Below, piece after piece: positions 50,513 through 60,454 of a stretch of 64,000 nucleotides of DNA. This DNA is from an uncultured Rhizobium sp. (GTDB lineage Bacteria; Pseudomonadota; Alphaproteobacteria; Rhizobiales; Rhizobiaceae): contig CAMFIE010000010.1 of NCBI GenBank assembly GCA_945952315.1, forward strand, positions 1-64,000, given 5' to 3'. The notes under the pieces were generated by a model. That model was not told the origin of the DNA. It did not search any database and saw only the letters and a program-made list of their open reading frames with translations. How positions within the stretch are numbered: the stretch's first letter is position 1; each line of letters starts with the position of its first letter. The position numbers were made by a program, and so were the translations under genes.

Positions 50513-51252
50513 GCGGCAAATCCCACGGCAAGCAGCCCGGCAAAGGCGGCGGTGATCGCAAGGAGCGGTGCAGGTTTTGCCGTGTCTTCCGCCCCGAGGA
50601 AGGTCAGCCGACCTTCATAACCACGCGCAGCAAGGCCGTTTTCCATCCGCCTCGCCCGCGACAGAACGCGCGGCAGCAGCGCGGCAAGCAACAGGCCATG
50701 CGAGCGGATCAGTCCGCGATAGGTGCTGTGCCCGAGCCGGTTTTTCAAAGCCCGTTCGCCGCTTTCCAGACAGTCGAGCAAAAGCCAGACCATGCGGAAC
50801 ATCAAAAGCGCGATATCGGCAATATGCGCATTCAGCCCCAGCCTTTCGAGAAGGGCGATGATGCGGTTGAGCGGCGTGGTGAGGGCAAGAAACAGAAGCG
50901 CCGAAAGCGCCGCCGTGCCGCGCAACAGCAGGAAACCCGCCGAGGCGATCACCTCCGGCCCGGCCAGCGAAAGGCGGGGAAGGGGGCCGGTAAAATCAAG
51001 CACGAGGATCTGCGCGAAAAGGCCGGTGAGGATGAACCCCAGCGGCACGATGGAGGCGCTGAGGAAGACCGCCTTCGGCACCCGCGCGCCGACAAGCGTC
51101 AACCCGGTCATGAGGGCGAGGATCGCCGCTTCGACAAGCGGCGAACGGGACATCAGCGATACGAGGATCGCGAGCACTGCGAGCAGAAGTTTTTCCGCTG
51201 TCGGGCGATATCGCCAGCGGTTGGTCTGGGCCGTCCTGTCGATCAGGCGCAT
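50509..51252 (-). CDS. cbiQ: Cobalt ECF transporter transmembrane protein
   Basis: A 247-residue membrane component with about five hydrophobic segments. The 'LERLGLNAHIADIALLMFRMVWLLLD' helix and the Ala-Arg-Gly coupling motif 'GLAARGYEGRLT' are typical of EcfT/CbiQ. It connects the substrate-binding CbiM/CbiN to the CbiO ATPase. Its ATG overlaps the cbiN stop (TAATG). Confidence 0.9.
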   Translation of the reverse strand: MRLIDRTAQTNRWRYRPTAEKLLLAVLAILVSLMSRSPLVEAAILALMTGLTLVGARVPKAVFLSASIVPLGFILTGLFAQILVLDFTGPLPRLSLAGPEVIASAGFLLLRGTAALSALLFLALTTPLNRIIALLERLGLNAHIADIALLMFRMVWLLLDCLESGERALKNRLGHSTYRGLIRSHGLLLAALLPRVLSRARRMENGLAARGYEGRLTFLGAEDTAKPAPLLAITAAFAGLLAVGFAA

Positions 51253-51578
51253 TACGAAGCCTGTTCGGTGGAGGGGGCGGCCTTGGCCAATTCCTGCCGT
51301 TTAACGCTTGCAAAGGCCGAGCGGCGACCGAAATAGAACCCGATCAACCCGGCGCCAAGTGCGGCCTGCAGCGAAAACAGCAGGCTTGCCACTTCACCGC
51401 TTGGCGGTTCCCAGATCGGCGTGAACCAGGGCTTGTAATCGGGATTGATGGTGGTCACCAGCACTGCGGCATTGTTGTCGGCGCCGCCAAAGGCGGCACC
51501 TCCGTTTCGATGGATCACGAGCGGCGCAATCGCCAGCGCGGCAACGGCGGCGAGGATGAGAAGGTTCTGCTTCAGCAT
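51252..51578 (-). CDS. cbiN: Cobalt transport protein CbiN
   Basis: A 108-residue protein with an N-terminal membrane helix ('KQNLLILAAVAALAIAPLVI'), a periplasmic stretch containing 'GGADNNAAVLVTTINPDYKPWFTPIWEPPSGEVASLLFSLQAALGAGLIGFYFG', which is the CbiN pattern, and a second helix. It assists CbiM in cobalt binding. It lies between cbiM and cbiQ. Confidence 0.88.
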   Translation of the reverse strand: MLKQNLLILAAVAALAIAPLVIHRNGGAAFGGADNNAAVLVTTINPDYKPWFTPIWEPPSGEVASLLFSLQAALGAGLIGFYFGRRSAFASVKRQELAKAAPSTEQAS

Positions 51579-51580
51579 GA

Positions 51581-52249
51581 TCAGGCCCTGCCCGTTGCCT
51601 TGTCGAGAACCGCAAGCTCATCGGCGGAATAGCGGGTCAGAAGGTTCATCACCACGACCGTGAGCAGACCTTCGGAGATCGCCAGCGGTGCCTGTGTCGG
51701 GGCAAAGACGGCCAGAAACTTCACGGCCGCGCCAAACACGCCCGAAACCGGATCGGGAAAGGCGAGCGCGAGCTGAAGGGCGGTCACGCAATAGGTGACG
51801 AGATCGCCGAACATCGCTGCAAAGAACACGGCAATGGCCATCGAAAAACCGGCCCGTGTGAGGCCACGGTAAAGGCCGTAGGCCACGAAGGGTCCGGCAA
51901 TCGCCATCGAGAAGATATTGGCACCAAGCGTTGTCAGTCCGCCATGGGCCAGAAGCAATGCCTGGAACAGAAGCACGATGGAGCCGAGCACGGCCGTTAC
52001 CGACGGGCCGAACAGCGACGCGGCAAGGCCGGTGCCGGTCGGATGCGAGCAGGAGCCGGTCACCGAAGGGAGTTTCAGGGCCGACAGCACGAAAACATAG
52101 GCACCGGAGGCCGCAAGCAGCATCTTTGCCTGCGGCTTTTCCTCGATAAGACGGATGATCTTGCGGCCGCCGTGAATGACGACGGGCAGAGAGGCTGCAG
52201 CCCAGAACAGGGCGTGGCCCACGGGAAGGTAACCTTCCATGATATGCAT
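51581..52249 (-). CDS. cbiM: Cobalt ECF transporter substrate-binding protein
   Basis: A 222-residue polytopic membrane protein that binds cobalt. The N-terminal MHIMEGYLP is the diagnostic metal-binding start (Met1-His2) of CbiM. About six to seven helices follow, with conserved '[25 protein letters not shown]'. I start at ATG 52249 because that gives the free Met-His end; the frame to 52267 does not. A GGAG site is present. The riboswitch lies upstream. Confidence 0.93.
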   Translation of the reverse strand: MHIMEGYLPVGHALFWAAASLPVVIHGGRKIIRLIEEKPQAKMLLAASGAYVFVLSALKLPSVTGSCSHPTGTGLAASLFGPSVTAVLGSIVLLFQALLLAHGGLTTLGANIFSMAIAGPFVAYGLYRGLTRAGFSMAIAVFFAAMFGDLVTYCVTALQLALAFPDPVSGVFGAAVKFLAVFAPTQAPLAISEGLLTVVVMNLLTRYSADELAVLDKATGRA

Positions 52250-52313
52250 TTTCGCTCCTTCACCCACGCCACCCGCGCGGGTTGTTATGGGATAAACCCA
52301 ATGGATAAGCGAA

Positions 52314-52510
52314 AGAGGGCAGGTCTCCTGGCTCGCGGGTCGTCGCTTCGGCTCGCCTTATCAGCGCCTTTGGCGCCAATGGCTGTATTGAACCTTGCTC
52401 ACCGCTTACAGTTGCGGGGGCAGCCACGGTCTCGGTCCCTGATGGGTAATCCTCACCGTGTTCCCTTTTCATCCGCCCTTCCGTCCGGTCCGGGCAGAAC
52501 CTTCCTTCGT
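52314..52510 (-). promoter_or_regulatory. Cobalamin riboswitch upstream of cbiMNQO
   Basis: On the minus strand the region has the conserved B12-box features: 'GCCCCCGCAACTGTAAGCGG', 'GAGCCAGGAGACCTGCC' near the 3' end and the upstream paired stretches (AGGTTCTGCCCGG side). It lies 65 bp before cbiM, whose translation or transcription it should shut off when cobalamin is high. A small palindrome (cccgcgcggg) just before the cbiM ribosome binding site may be the expression platform. Confidence 0.93.
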
Positions 52511-52686
52511 ATGCTGACGGTCTTTGACCTGTCATGGATCAGTCATAGGGGAAGAGGGGCAGGATTTCAATCGGCTTTGCGCCCCGGCATGCCGTTTCCA
52601 GCTCAGGGGCTCGTGCCCTGATTTCCGTTCCGGTTCGCGCCTTTATCGGATAAAACAGCGGCAAATCACCCGTTTTGGAGACTGCC

Positions 52687-53694
52687 ATGAACAATCCCGT
52701 ACTTGTTGAAGTGACCCGTGGAAGCCTGGTCGAAAGCCGCCACCGGGGCATGGTGGTCGCACTCGATGCGGACGGGCGGGTGGTGTTTTCGGCGGGCGAG
52801 GTCGAGGCGCCGGTGTTCCCGCGTTCGGCCTGCAAGGCAATGCAGGCGCTGCCGCTGGTCGAAAGCGGGGCGGCCGATGCCTATGGTTTCGGCGACAAGG
52901 AGCTGGCGATTGCCTGTGCATCGCATAGCGGGGAGGACGAGCACGCAGCCCTTGCCGCCTCCATGCTTGCCCGTGCCGGGCGCGACGTCACGGCGCTGGA
53001 ATGCGGTGCGCACTGGTCTTTCGAGCAGAAGCCCCTGATCCATCAGGCCCGCACCTTGCAGGCGCCGTCAGCGCTCCACAACAATTGCTCGGGCAAGCAT
53101 GCAGGCTTCGTTTGCGCCGCCTGCCATTCCGGCATGGAGGTGGACGGCTATGTCGGCTACGACCATCCGTTGCAGGGCGACATTCGCGGCATCATGGAGG
53201 GGCTGACGGGCGCGGTTCTCGCCCATGACAATTGCGGCACGGATGGCTGCTCGATCCCGACCTATGCCGTGCCGCTCAACCGGCTGGCGGATGGTTTCGG
53301 CAAGATGCTGACCGGCCGCGGGCTTGAGCCGCTCCGCGCAAGGGCGGCCCGCCGTCTGATCGACGCCTGCATGGCCGAGCCCTTCTATGTGGCTGGAACA
53401 AAACGCTTTTGCACCCGTTTGATGGAACTCGCGCCGGGCGAGATCTTTGCAAAGACCGGTGCCGAAGGCGTCTATTGCGCGCTCCTGCCGAAGAAGGGCA
53501 TCTCCATCGCCGTCAAATGTGAAGATGGCGCCGGACGGGCGGCGGAAAGCATGGTTGCCGCCGCGTTATCACGCTTTTTTGACACGGGTAGTGAAATCTA
53601 CGGTAAGTTGTTTTTGCTGGCCAATCACGAAATGTACAACTGGAATGGTTTAAAGGTTGGTGAGGTTCGTGCAACCTCTGCGATTTTGGCTTAA
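52687..53694 (+). CDS. L-asparaginase, rhizobial type II (PF06089 family)
   Basis: A 335-residue asparaginase of the Rhizobium etli AsnII-like family, unrelated to E. coli AnsA/B. Motifs are 'VFPRSACKAMQALPLVESGA', 'IACASHSGEDEH', 'LHNNCSGKHAGFVCAACHSG' and 'DNCGTDGCSIPTYAVPL', the Ser-Lys and Cys-rich active site region of this family. ATG 52687 has GGAG 7 nt upstream. It likely deaminates asparagine to aspartate plus ammonia. It lies just after the riboswitch but on the other strand. Confidence 0.9.
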   Translation: MNNPVLVEVTRGSLVESRHRGMVVALDADGRVVFSAGEVEAPVFPRSACKAMQALPLVESGAADAYGFGDKELAIACASHSGEDEHAALAASMLARAGRDVTALECGAHWSFEQKPLIHQARTLQAPSALHNNCSGKHAGFVCAACHSGMEVDGYVGYDHPLQGDIRGIMEGLTGAVLAHDNCGTDGCSIPTYAVPLNRLADGFGKMLTGRGLEPLRARAARRLIDACMAEPFYVAGTKRFCTRLMELAPGEIFAKTGAEGVYCALLPKKGISIAVKCEDGAGRAAESMVAAALSRFFDTGSEIYGKLFLLANHEMYNWNGLKVGEVRATSAILA

Positions 53695-53818
53695 AAAACC
53701 GAAATCAATACTAACACAAGCTTTACCATCCACCGCGAGAAGGGGTGTGCCCAACCTAGATTTGGAGTATAAATGTATTAATTACGTACATAAACGCCAA
53801 ATCTATACGGTGCAGGTC

Positions 53819-54532
53819 ATGTTTGCGGGTCGATATATGTGGTGGCTGCTCACCTCGGCAGCCATTTTCTTAATCATTTTGCTGGGCTTCGATGCGGCGG
53901 CCTGGTTCATTGTCAGCACGTCCAATTGCGCGAGCCGGGAAGGCAGCTGTTACATCCTGTCTGTCTGGCTGCTCGCGGATATCAAGCCGCAGTTGTCGAT
54001 TGCCGCGGGTGCCATCGTGGTCGCCGTGGTCATGATCCGCGTCGTTTACCTGCGGTTCAATCCGCTCTGGGCGCTTGCCTTTCTCATCTGGGCGGTGGGC
54101 ATGGGGCTGGCTCTGGGTGACTATGTTCCGCTCTGGCATGGCGAAACGGTGATGGCCGATCTGTTGCTGGCGATGCCGCCCTATTCCTGGGCCGCGCTTG
54201 CCTTCTGCCTCTTCCTGTGTTTCCCGTTGGAGGAGGAAGACATGCCGGAGACGGGCAATGCCGCGCCGCTCGGCTGGTTTGCCTCCGTCCCGGCTCTGGT
54301 GATGACGGCGCAGGCAGCAACCGGAGCGAGCAGCCTGCCGCAGATCATCGTGGATCAGACCGGCATGGTCGGCATTGCGCAGGGTCTCCTGAAATTCCAG
54401 CATGCGCTGGCCGGACCGCTGAAGGCCGATGGATCCAGCTATATCGTTCCGATGATCGTCGCCGTTGCCTTCGTTCTGTCGCTTGGCGTCCGGATTTACC
54501 AGCACGAGCAACTGGTCGGCAATCTCTCCTGA
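53819..54532 (+). CDS. Polytopic membrane protein of unknown function
   Basis: A 237-residue membrane protein with about six hydrophobic segments (first at residues 7-27; 'LSIAAGAIVVAVVMIRVVYL'; 'PLWALAFLIWAVGMGLAL'; 'WAALAFCLFLCF'; last at the C-terminus). I start at ATG 53819, the first Met before the hydrophobic N-terminus; the longer frame to 53657 overlaps the asparaginase gene. Two Cys in 'STSNCASREGSCYI' may bridge. Family not recognised. Confidence 0.6.
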   Translation: MFAGRYMWWLLTSAAIFLIILLGFDAAAWFIVSTSNCASREGSCYILSVWLLADIKPQLSIAAGAIVVAVVMIRVVYLRFNPLWALAFLIWAVGMGLALGDYVPLWHGETVMADLLLAMPPYSWAALAFCLFLCFPLEEEDMPETGNAAPLGWFASVPALVMTAQAATGASSLPQIIVDQTGMVGIAQGLLKFQHALAGPLKADGSSYIVPMIVAVAFVLSLGVRIYQHEQLVGNLS

Positions 54533-54639
54533 TCTGAAGAAGGCCTTTCCGCCAGCCTCGGACAAGGGCTCGAATGCTAGACCTCCAGCAATAGTGCGGG
54601 GCATTCGGCCCCTGTCTTGCACGGGGTTTTGGTCGAGGC

Positions 54640-56565
54640 ATGGTGGATTATTACAAGAAGGCGCTCCGCTCCTATCAGGGCGGCCAGTTCGGCACCGCGC
54701 TTGAACAGCTTCATGCGCAGCTTGCCCAGCCCCGCTCGCGCAGTCAGGATATCTACGCGCTTCTCGGCAATGTCTGTCTGCGGCTCTCCCGGTTTGACGA
54801 GGCCGCCGATGCCTTTGCCAATGGCGCATCCATGCCGGGCAAGAATTCACCCATGCTCGCCAAATTCGCGATGGATCTTTCCAGCCGCACCGGCAACCGC
54901 GCGCGGCTTGCAAGCTTTGGTGCAACCGCAATCAGGCTGCATCCGAACGACCGGGCAATGGCCTATGACTATGCCAATGCGCTGTTCGGCGAGGGGCGCT
55001 ATGATCTTGCGGCAGCGCTTGCGCCGAAGCTGGACCGGTCCAACCCGCATCATCTGGCGCTGATCATCAACAGCTATCGGCTCACCGGCCAGTTCGAAAC
55101 GCTGGCGGAAGAGCTTGAGGCTGCCCACGCGCGTGAACCCGGCAATGCGCTGGTTGCCATCAGCCGTTTCGCCATGGCGCGCGAGATGGGCAATATGGAG
55201 ATCGTCGCCGAGCATGACCGGGAAATGGCGGGCGTCAGCCGGGATAACTGCCCGTCGATCCTAAACGCGGAGCCGGCGATTGCCCGGCTCTTCTGGGCAG
55301 AGACGGACGAGATTTGCGCGCTTGCGAATTCCGACAGCAACATCGTCTCCACCAGGCCCCGAACGCTGAAGCGGCGGCCGATATCCGGTGAAGGCCAGAA
55401 ACTGAAGATCGGCTATCTCTCCTCCGATTTCCTCGGCCATGCCACCATGCGGCTGTTCGACGAGGTGCTCGATCACCATGACCGCACGCGCTTCGAGATC
55501 ACCCTGTTCTGCCATACCGAGCCGAACCAGCTGCAATGGCAGCGCGACAATCTTCCGCCGGACCTGATTGCCCGTCTGGTGCGGGTGGGGGAGATGTCCG
55601 ACGATCAGGCGGCGGCCGCGATTGCGCAGGCCGGGATCGACATTCTCGTCGATCTCAAGGGCCATACGATGAATGCCCGTCTCGGCATCCTGCGCCTGTC
55701 CGATGCGCCGGTGAAGGTGACCTATCTCGGCTATCCCGGCCCGGTTTCGGGCGCGGGTCTCGACTATGCGATTACCGACCGCGTGGTGACGCCGGATGAA
55801 GCCGCCCCGTTCTACGAGGAGGCCTTCTGCCGCCTGCCGGAAACCTATCAGTCGAACACGTCCGCCCGCCGCCCGCTGCCGCCGCGCCTTTCCCGGCGTG
55901 AGGCGGGATTGCCGGAAGAGGGTTTCATCCTTGCGTCCTTCAACGCGATCCAGAAGATCACGCCGAAATCCGTGGCGCTCTGGGCGGCCGTGATGAAGGC
56001 GGTGCCGGGTTCCGTCCTGTGGCTGCTGGCCAACCGGGGCTCGATCCGCGCCAACCTTTTGCGCGCGCTCGAAAAGCTCGGCATCGGCGCGGAGCGGGTC
56101 ATCTTTGCGGAAAACCTTCCCTATCGCGATCACATCGCAAGGCTTGGGGCCGCTGATCTCGGGCTGGATACGTTCCCCTATAACGGCCACACGACCACAT
56201 CGGACATGCTCTGGGCAGGGCTTCCGGTACTGACGCTGAAGGGAAATGCCTTTCAGGCACGCGTATCCGAAAGCCTGCTGAACGCAGCCGGTCTCACGGA
56301 CATGACGGCGCGGGATGCGGATGATTACGTGGCGCGCGCCAAGGCGCTTGCGGAGGATCCGGCACGGCTTGCCGCGCTGAAGCAGCATCTGGAGGAAAAC
56401 CGGTTTGTTGCGCCGCTCTTCGATACCGTGCGCTTCACCCGCCATCTGGAAGCGGGCTATGAGGCGATGGCCGCGCGGGCGCGACAGGGGCTTGCCCCCG
56501 CCTGCCTCGATATTCCGGCCCTGCCTGCGGCAACCGGGCCGTTTCTCACGCGCGGCAGGGGCTGA
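54640..56565 (+). CDS. TPR and O-GlcNAc transferase-like protein (GT41 family)
   Basis: A 641-residue protein. The N-terminal 230 residues contain TPR-like helical pairs. The rest matches bacterial SPINDLY/O-GlcNAc transferase-like domain GT41: 'LKIGYLSSDFLGHATMRLFDEVLDHHDRTRFEITLFCHTEP', 'ILVDLKGHTMNARLGILRLSDAPVKVTYLGYPGPVSG' and 'LGLDTFPYNGHTTTSDMLWAGLPVLTLKGNAFQARVSESLL', which bind UDP-sugar. Bacterial targets of such enzymes are mostly unknown. The start is ATG 54640. It is transcribed alone. Confidence 0.85.
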   Translation: MVDYYKKALRSYQGGQFGTALEQLHAQLAQPRSRSQDIYALLGNVCLRLSRFDEAADAFANGASMPGKNSPMLAKFAMDLSSRTGNRARLASFGATAIRLHPNDRAMAYDYANALFGEGRYDLAAALAPKLDRSNPHHLALIINSYRLTGQFETLAEELEAAHAREPGNALVAISRFAMAREMGNMEIVAEHDREMAGVSRDNCPSILNAEPAIARLFWAETDEICALANSDSNIVSTRPRTLKRRPISGEGQKLKIGYLSSDFLGHATMRLFDEVLDHHDRTRFEITLFCHTEPNQLQWQRDNLPPDLIARLVRVGEMSDDQAAAAIAQAGIDILVDLKGHTMNARLGILRLSDAPVKVTYLGYPGPVSGAGLDYAITDRVVTPDEAAPFYEEAFCRLPETYQSNTSARRPLPPRLSRREAGLPEEGFILASFNAIQKITPKSVALWAAVMKAVPGSVLWLLANRGSIRANLLRALEKLGIGAERVIFAENLPYRDHIARLGAADLGLDTFPYNGHTTTSDMLWAGLPVLTLKGNAFQARVSESLLNAAGLTDMTARDADDYVARAKALAEDPARLAALKQHLEENRFVAPLFDTVRFTRHLEAGYEAMAARARQGLAPACLDIPALPAATGPFLTRGRG

Positions 56566-56568
56566 CGA

Positions 56569-57054
56569 TCAGTAGTCCGTCCGGGTGACGGAGGCCGGGC
56601 ATAGCGCCTTGTAAAGGCCCATTAGCGTGTAATAGCCGCTCGCCTCGTTGGGCTCCAGCGCCTCGTCCTGCCCTTCGGGATAGATGGAATATTTCGCTTC
56701 GAGACTATCCTCGGGCACGTCATTTTCGCCGCCGAATGTATAGCTGTTGCCGAAGAAATCGGTGAAGTTGCCCTGCTCGCAATCGGCGGTGATTTCACGG
56801 AGCTTCGGCTGCTTCAGTTCCTCTTCGATGCATTTCTTCGAATTGTCGTTGAGGTAATCGTTGCAATAGCTCTTGGCGGAGGCGCGGCGATGCTCGGTCC
56901 TGATCACGGCCTCGCTCGTATCCAGCCCCTCGGCCGAGATGATGGTGAGTTCCTGACCGATGCGCGAGGCATAGTTGATCGTGTCTTCCGCCCGCGCGGT
57001 TCCGACACTGAGAAGCATGATGGCAAGGCAAGGCAAACCGGAAAGACGGCGCAT
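56569..57054 (-). CDS. Secreted hypothetical protein
   Basis: A 161-residue protein with a clear signal peptide ('RRLSGLPCLAIMLLSVGTARAED', cleavage after 'ARA'). The mature part has several Cys ('KSYCNDYL', 'SKKCIEEEL', 'ADCEQGNF', 'YKALCPASV') that could form disulfides. It converges with the GT41 gene and is transcribed alone. I do not recognise a fold. Confidence 0.65.
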   Translation of the reverse strand: MRRLSGLPCLAIMLLSVGTARAEDTINYASRIGQELTIISAEGLDTSEAVIRTEHRRASAKSYCNDYLNDNSKKCIEEELKQPKLREITADCEQGNFTDFFGNSYTFGGENDVPEDSLEAKYSIYPEGQDEALEPNEASGYYTLMGLYKALCPASVTRTDY

Positions 57055-57194
57055 GGACTGTTCCCCACAAACGTTTGTTTCATAAGGAATAGAATTGCCC
57101 GCCGAGTGCCGTCAACGCCCGACACCGCCTCGCGGGCGTACAAAAGGGCGGCCTTTGCCGGTTCGTCCAGGAAAGGTTCGAAGCGGCGCCGGGC

Positions 57195-57854
57195 TCATGC
57201 CGGTTCGGCAAGCCGCGCCTCGAACATGGTCTTGAAGGCCGGGCGGGACTGGCAGGCCGCAAGCCAGGTTTTCACGCGCGGATGCTCGTCGAAAAGCTCC
57301 GTCTGGCTCTGCGCGTAGCGGAAGATTTCCGCGAGGTTGAGATCGGCCACCGTGAAGCGGTCGCCGACAACTTGGCCCGATTTTTCCAGCTGCTTTTCCA
57401 GCACGCCAAAGGCCTTGCGCAGGCTGCGCCGCGCCATGGCGACAACGGTTTTGCCTTCTTCGGTGTTTTCCGTCCCGGCATCATAGGTCAGCACGATCCG
57501 CACCGCATGCGGCTCCACCTCGGTGGCGCCCCAGAATGTCCAGCTGGTGATTTCGCCCTCTTCCGCCAGGTTCGCACCTGCAAGCGGGCCGCCATGCTTG
57601 CGGGCGAGATAGAGATTGATCGCCAGCGATTCGTTCAGCACCAGATCGCCATCCTTGACGGACGGAATGAGGCCCATCGGATTGACGGCAAGGAAGGCGG
57701 GGGACTGGGTGTTCAGCGGTGCATCGGCGGCAAGCGGATCAGCCACCCGCCGGGCCTGAATGACCGGAACCGACTGAAACGGCAGGCCAAGCTCCAGCGC
57801 CATCCAGTAATTGCGCGAGGCGCGCGAACGGTAAACGCCGTAAATGGTCAGCAT
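57195..57854 (-). CDS. Glutathione S-transferase family protein
   Basis: A 219-residue GST. The N-terminal thioredoxin-like domain begins '[30 protein letters not shown]', includes '[33 protein letters not shown]' (the cis-Pro and Glu-Ser of the glutathione site), and the all-helical C-terminal domain has '[35 protein letters not shown]'. Probable role is detoxification or a glutathione-dependent reaction; substrate unknown. It is transcribed alone. Confidence 0.88.
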   Translation of the reverse strand: MLTIYGVYRSRASRNYWMALELGLPFQSVPVIQARRVADPLAADAPLNTQSPAFLAVNPMGLIPSVKDGDLVLNESLAINLYLARKHGGPLAGANLAEEGEITSWTFWGATEVEPHAVRIVLTYDAGTENTEEGKTVVAMARRSLRKAFGVLEKQLEKSGQVVGDRFTVADLNLAEIFRYAQSQTELFDEHPRVKTWLAACQSRPAFKTMFEARLAEPA

Positions 57855-57977
57855 GGCAGGGCTCCTGTTTCATCCGTATCGGCAGACGTTAGACCGGCTT
57901 GCCTCGATTGAAAACCACGGCACGCTGAAGCATCCATGAAATTGCGTGATGCCCGACGGGGCAGGGCGTGTTCCTGC

Positions 57978-58934
57978 CTAGCGCGCGACGAGCGGGTGCT
58001 CCTCAAGCGCATAGGGCGCGACGATGCGCAGGATTTCCCCGCGTATCCAGCGGTGGGCGGGATTGGCATCGTTGCGTTTGTGCCAGGTCGCGACCAGCAT
58101 CGGCGAGGCAATCGGCAAGGGAGGCTTGTAGAGCGCAAAGCCGATCTGTGGCGCGAGCTTTTCGGCGAGCGGAAAGGGAATGAGGGCGACGAGGTCGCTT
58201 TCGCTCACCACCCGGCAGATGCCGGAGAAGAAGGGCATAGTCATCGCCACGCGCCGCTTGCGCCCGACCCGCGAAAGGGCGGCATCGCCGGGAGCCGTGA
58301 CATTGCCTTCCGGCGAGAAGATCACATGGCCGAGCGAGCAGAAAAGATCGAGCGGCACTTCACCACCGGGCAGAATGCCTGCTTCGGCAAGATGCGGATT
58401 GTCGGGTGCCGCAATCATCACGAAATCGGCGGACATCAGCGGCGCGCGCACCACCCAGTCCGGAATAGACTGGTCCGGATGCAAGGCCACATCGGCGCGG
58501 AACTGTTCGAGCGAATCGACGCCATTGTCGCGCACCAGTTCCAGCATCTGGATGCGGATGCCCGGCGCCACCCGCGCGATGGCGGCTGCGAGCGGCGGGA
58601 TCAGGAGATCGGCGAAGAAATCCGCGCCCGCGATGCGGAAATTCAGTTCCGTGCGCGAGGGGTCAAAGGCGGTGTGGGCAATCAGCATGCTTTCGATGCG
58701 GGCCATTTCCTCGCGCAGCGGCATGGCAATGCCTTCGGCCCGGGCTGTCGGCACCAGCTTCGGACCCTGCCGGATGAAAAGCTCGTCATCCAGCGCGATG
58801 CGCAGGCGGCTCAGGGCGGAGGAAACCGCCGGCTGGGAAATATTCAGCCTTTCCCCTGCCTTCACTGTTGAACCTTCCTGCAGCAGGGCGTCCAGCACGC
58901 GAAGAAGATTCAAGTCGAAGGCACCGAAATCCAT
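57978..58934 (-). CDS. LysR-family transcriptional regulator
   Basis: A 318-residue LysR protein. The N-terminal HTH is 'LNLLRVLDALLQEGSTVKAGERLNISQPAVSSALSRLRIALDDELFIR' and the C-terminal effector domain spans about residues 95-300. The N-terminal signature resembles the NodD-like subset. The target operon is not evident, since its neighbour on the left is the GST gene on the same strand. It is followed by 121 bp to the GST start. Confidence 0.88.
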   Translation of the reverse strand: MDFGAFDLNLLRVLDALLQEGSTVKAGERLNISQPAVSSALSRLRIALDDELFIRQGPKLVPTARAEGIAMPLREEMARIESMLIAHTAFDPSRTELNFRIAGADFFADLLIPPLAAAIARVAPGIRIQMLELVRDNGVDSLEQFRADVALHPDQSIPDWVVRAPLMSADFVMIAAPDNPHLAEAGILPGGEVPLDLFCSLGHVIFSPEGNVTAPGDAALSRVGRKRRVAMTMPFFSGICRVVSESDLVALIPFPLAEKLAPQIGFALYKPPLPIASPMLVATWHKRNDANPAHRWIRGEILRIVAPYALEEHPLVAR

Positions 58935-59089
58935 AGGCTACTTTCCGTTCAAGGTCTCGAAACAGATGCGATTTATGACTCTGAAAATTTAACCATTCTT
59001 TTACATCCAGTTCAATCTGGTGGTTATACTGAAAAGAAATCAGTTATTGTTGCAACTGTGGGTGTATTAAAACGATACAGTGCTTCCTT

Positions 59090-60454
59090 TCAGGACAGGC
59101 GATTGCGCTCGACTGTCAGATGCGGAAAACCGGTATCACCGCTGGCGACCAGCTCGCCGGTTGCCCGATCGTTCCAGCGATAGCCCGCAATCGCAAGCTC
59201 CTGCATATCGGCGAATGTGTTGTCGGAAATCAGCGCGCTTGCGGCCCCTTCCGCGACGCTGACGGCGCAGCCGACCGGCACCTGACGCACCAGATTGCCG
59301 GTCACCGTCAGGTTGCGCAGATAAGGCCCCCAGCCAAGAAGCATGCCCCATTTGCCCGCGTTTTCGATCACGTTTGCGGAAATCACCGTATCCGCTTCCG
59401 CCGCAATGCCGATACCGAAACCGGCATCCAGCGGCGGGTAGGGGGCTTCCGCGCGGATATTGCGAATGATGTTGCCGTTCACCACCGCAAGCCGCCCGCC
59501 CTCGTTGAAGTTCACGATGGAAATGCCGTTCGCCGCGCCATCGACCAGATTGTTCGAAACCACCGCACCTTCGAAGGAAAACTCCGAATAGATTGCGGTT
59601 TCACCCGAGCGCAAACACTGGTTCGTGCTGATCTGCACGCCGGAGGCACTGTTTGCCCGGATTGCGGAGAAGGCACAATCGGAGACCTGGTTGTTCGAGA
59701 CGATCACATTGCCTGCCCGGAAGATATTGATGCCATTGCCATTCTGCCCCGTTCCGCCGGAGCGGGCGCGGATTGCCGAGACGCGGTTTCCCGTCACCAT
59801 CGTTCCGTCTTCCGCAATCCGGTAGCGATGCACCAGAATGCCGCCATTGCCGCAGGCGGAGATATCATTGTCTCGAATCGCAAGCCGTACGCTTTCCACC
59901 GCGTAGATGCCTGCATCGGCCGCACCGGAAATGTGGTTTGCGCGGATTTCGCCCCCGCATCCTTCCAGATGCAGCGCATTCTTGGCCGCGCCCAGAATGT
60001 CGCACCCCTCGATCTCGACCCGCTCCACGCCGGTGAAATGCAAAAGCCCGCCCGCATAATCGCCCAGCCAGCGGTTGCCGCCGTCGATGGTGATTCCACT
60101 GAGGCGCAGGCGCTTGAGATTGCGGCCGAGAAACAGATGGCCATCGCCCGTGTACAGAATGCGCGTCGACCCCGGCACACCGTTGATTTCGGCATTGTCG
60201 GGCAGTTCGATGTTGGAAATCCGGTAGGTGCCGGGCGGCAGAAAGACCGGTCGGCCCCGGGCGGATGCCGCCTTCAGAACCTGCATGAAGCGCCGGCTGC
60301 CGTCCTCTTCACCCTGCGGTGGAACGAATTCGTCGCTGCCGTCGCGCGCGCCGCGCAGGCCGGTTTGCGAAAACAGACCCTCCGCGCGCCCTGCGGTTGC
60401 GGTAAGGCCAAGCGCGGCAAGGCTGCTGATTATCATGTGGCGGCGTGTCAACAT
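59090..60454 (-). CDS. Tat-exported right-handed beta-helix repeat protein (TIGR03808-like)
   Basis: A 454-residue protein. It starts with a twin-arginine signal ('MLTRRHMIISSLAALGLTATAG'), cleaved near 'GRAEG'. The body is a right-handed parallel beta-helix with many 'N-x-V/I-x-G/N' turns ('VVSNNLVDGAANGISIVNF', 'VISANVIENAGKWGMLLGWGPYLRNLTVTGNLV'). It fits the TIGR03808 family of Tat-translocated repeat proteins known from rhizobia and relatives. ATG 60454 has AAGGAT upstream; the longer frame to 60517 lacks a good start. Possibly a polysaccharide-binding or -degrading protein. Confidence 0.82.
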   Translation of the reverse strand: MLTRRHMIISSLAALGLTATAGRAEGLFSQTGLRGARDGSDEFVPPQGEEDGSRRFMQVLKAASARGRPVFLPPGTYRISNIELPDNAEINGVPGSTRILYTGDGHLFLGRNLKRLRLSGITIDGGNRWLGDYAGGLLHFTGVERVEIEGCDILGAAKNALHLEGCGGEIRANHISGAADAGIYAVESVRLAIRDNDISACGNGGILVHRYRIAEDGTMVTGNRVSAIRARSGGTGQNGNGINIFRAGNVIVSNNQVSDCAFSAIRANSASGVQISTNQCLRSGETAIYSEFSFEGAVVSNNLVDGAANGISIVNFNEGGRLAVVNGNIIRNIRAEAPYPPLDAGFGIGIAAEADTVISANVIENAGKWGMLLGWGPYLRNLTVTGNLVRQVPVGCAVSVAEGAASALISDNTFADMQELAIAGYRWNDRATGELVASGDTGFPHLTVERNRLS

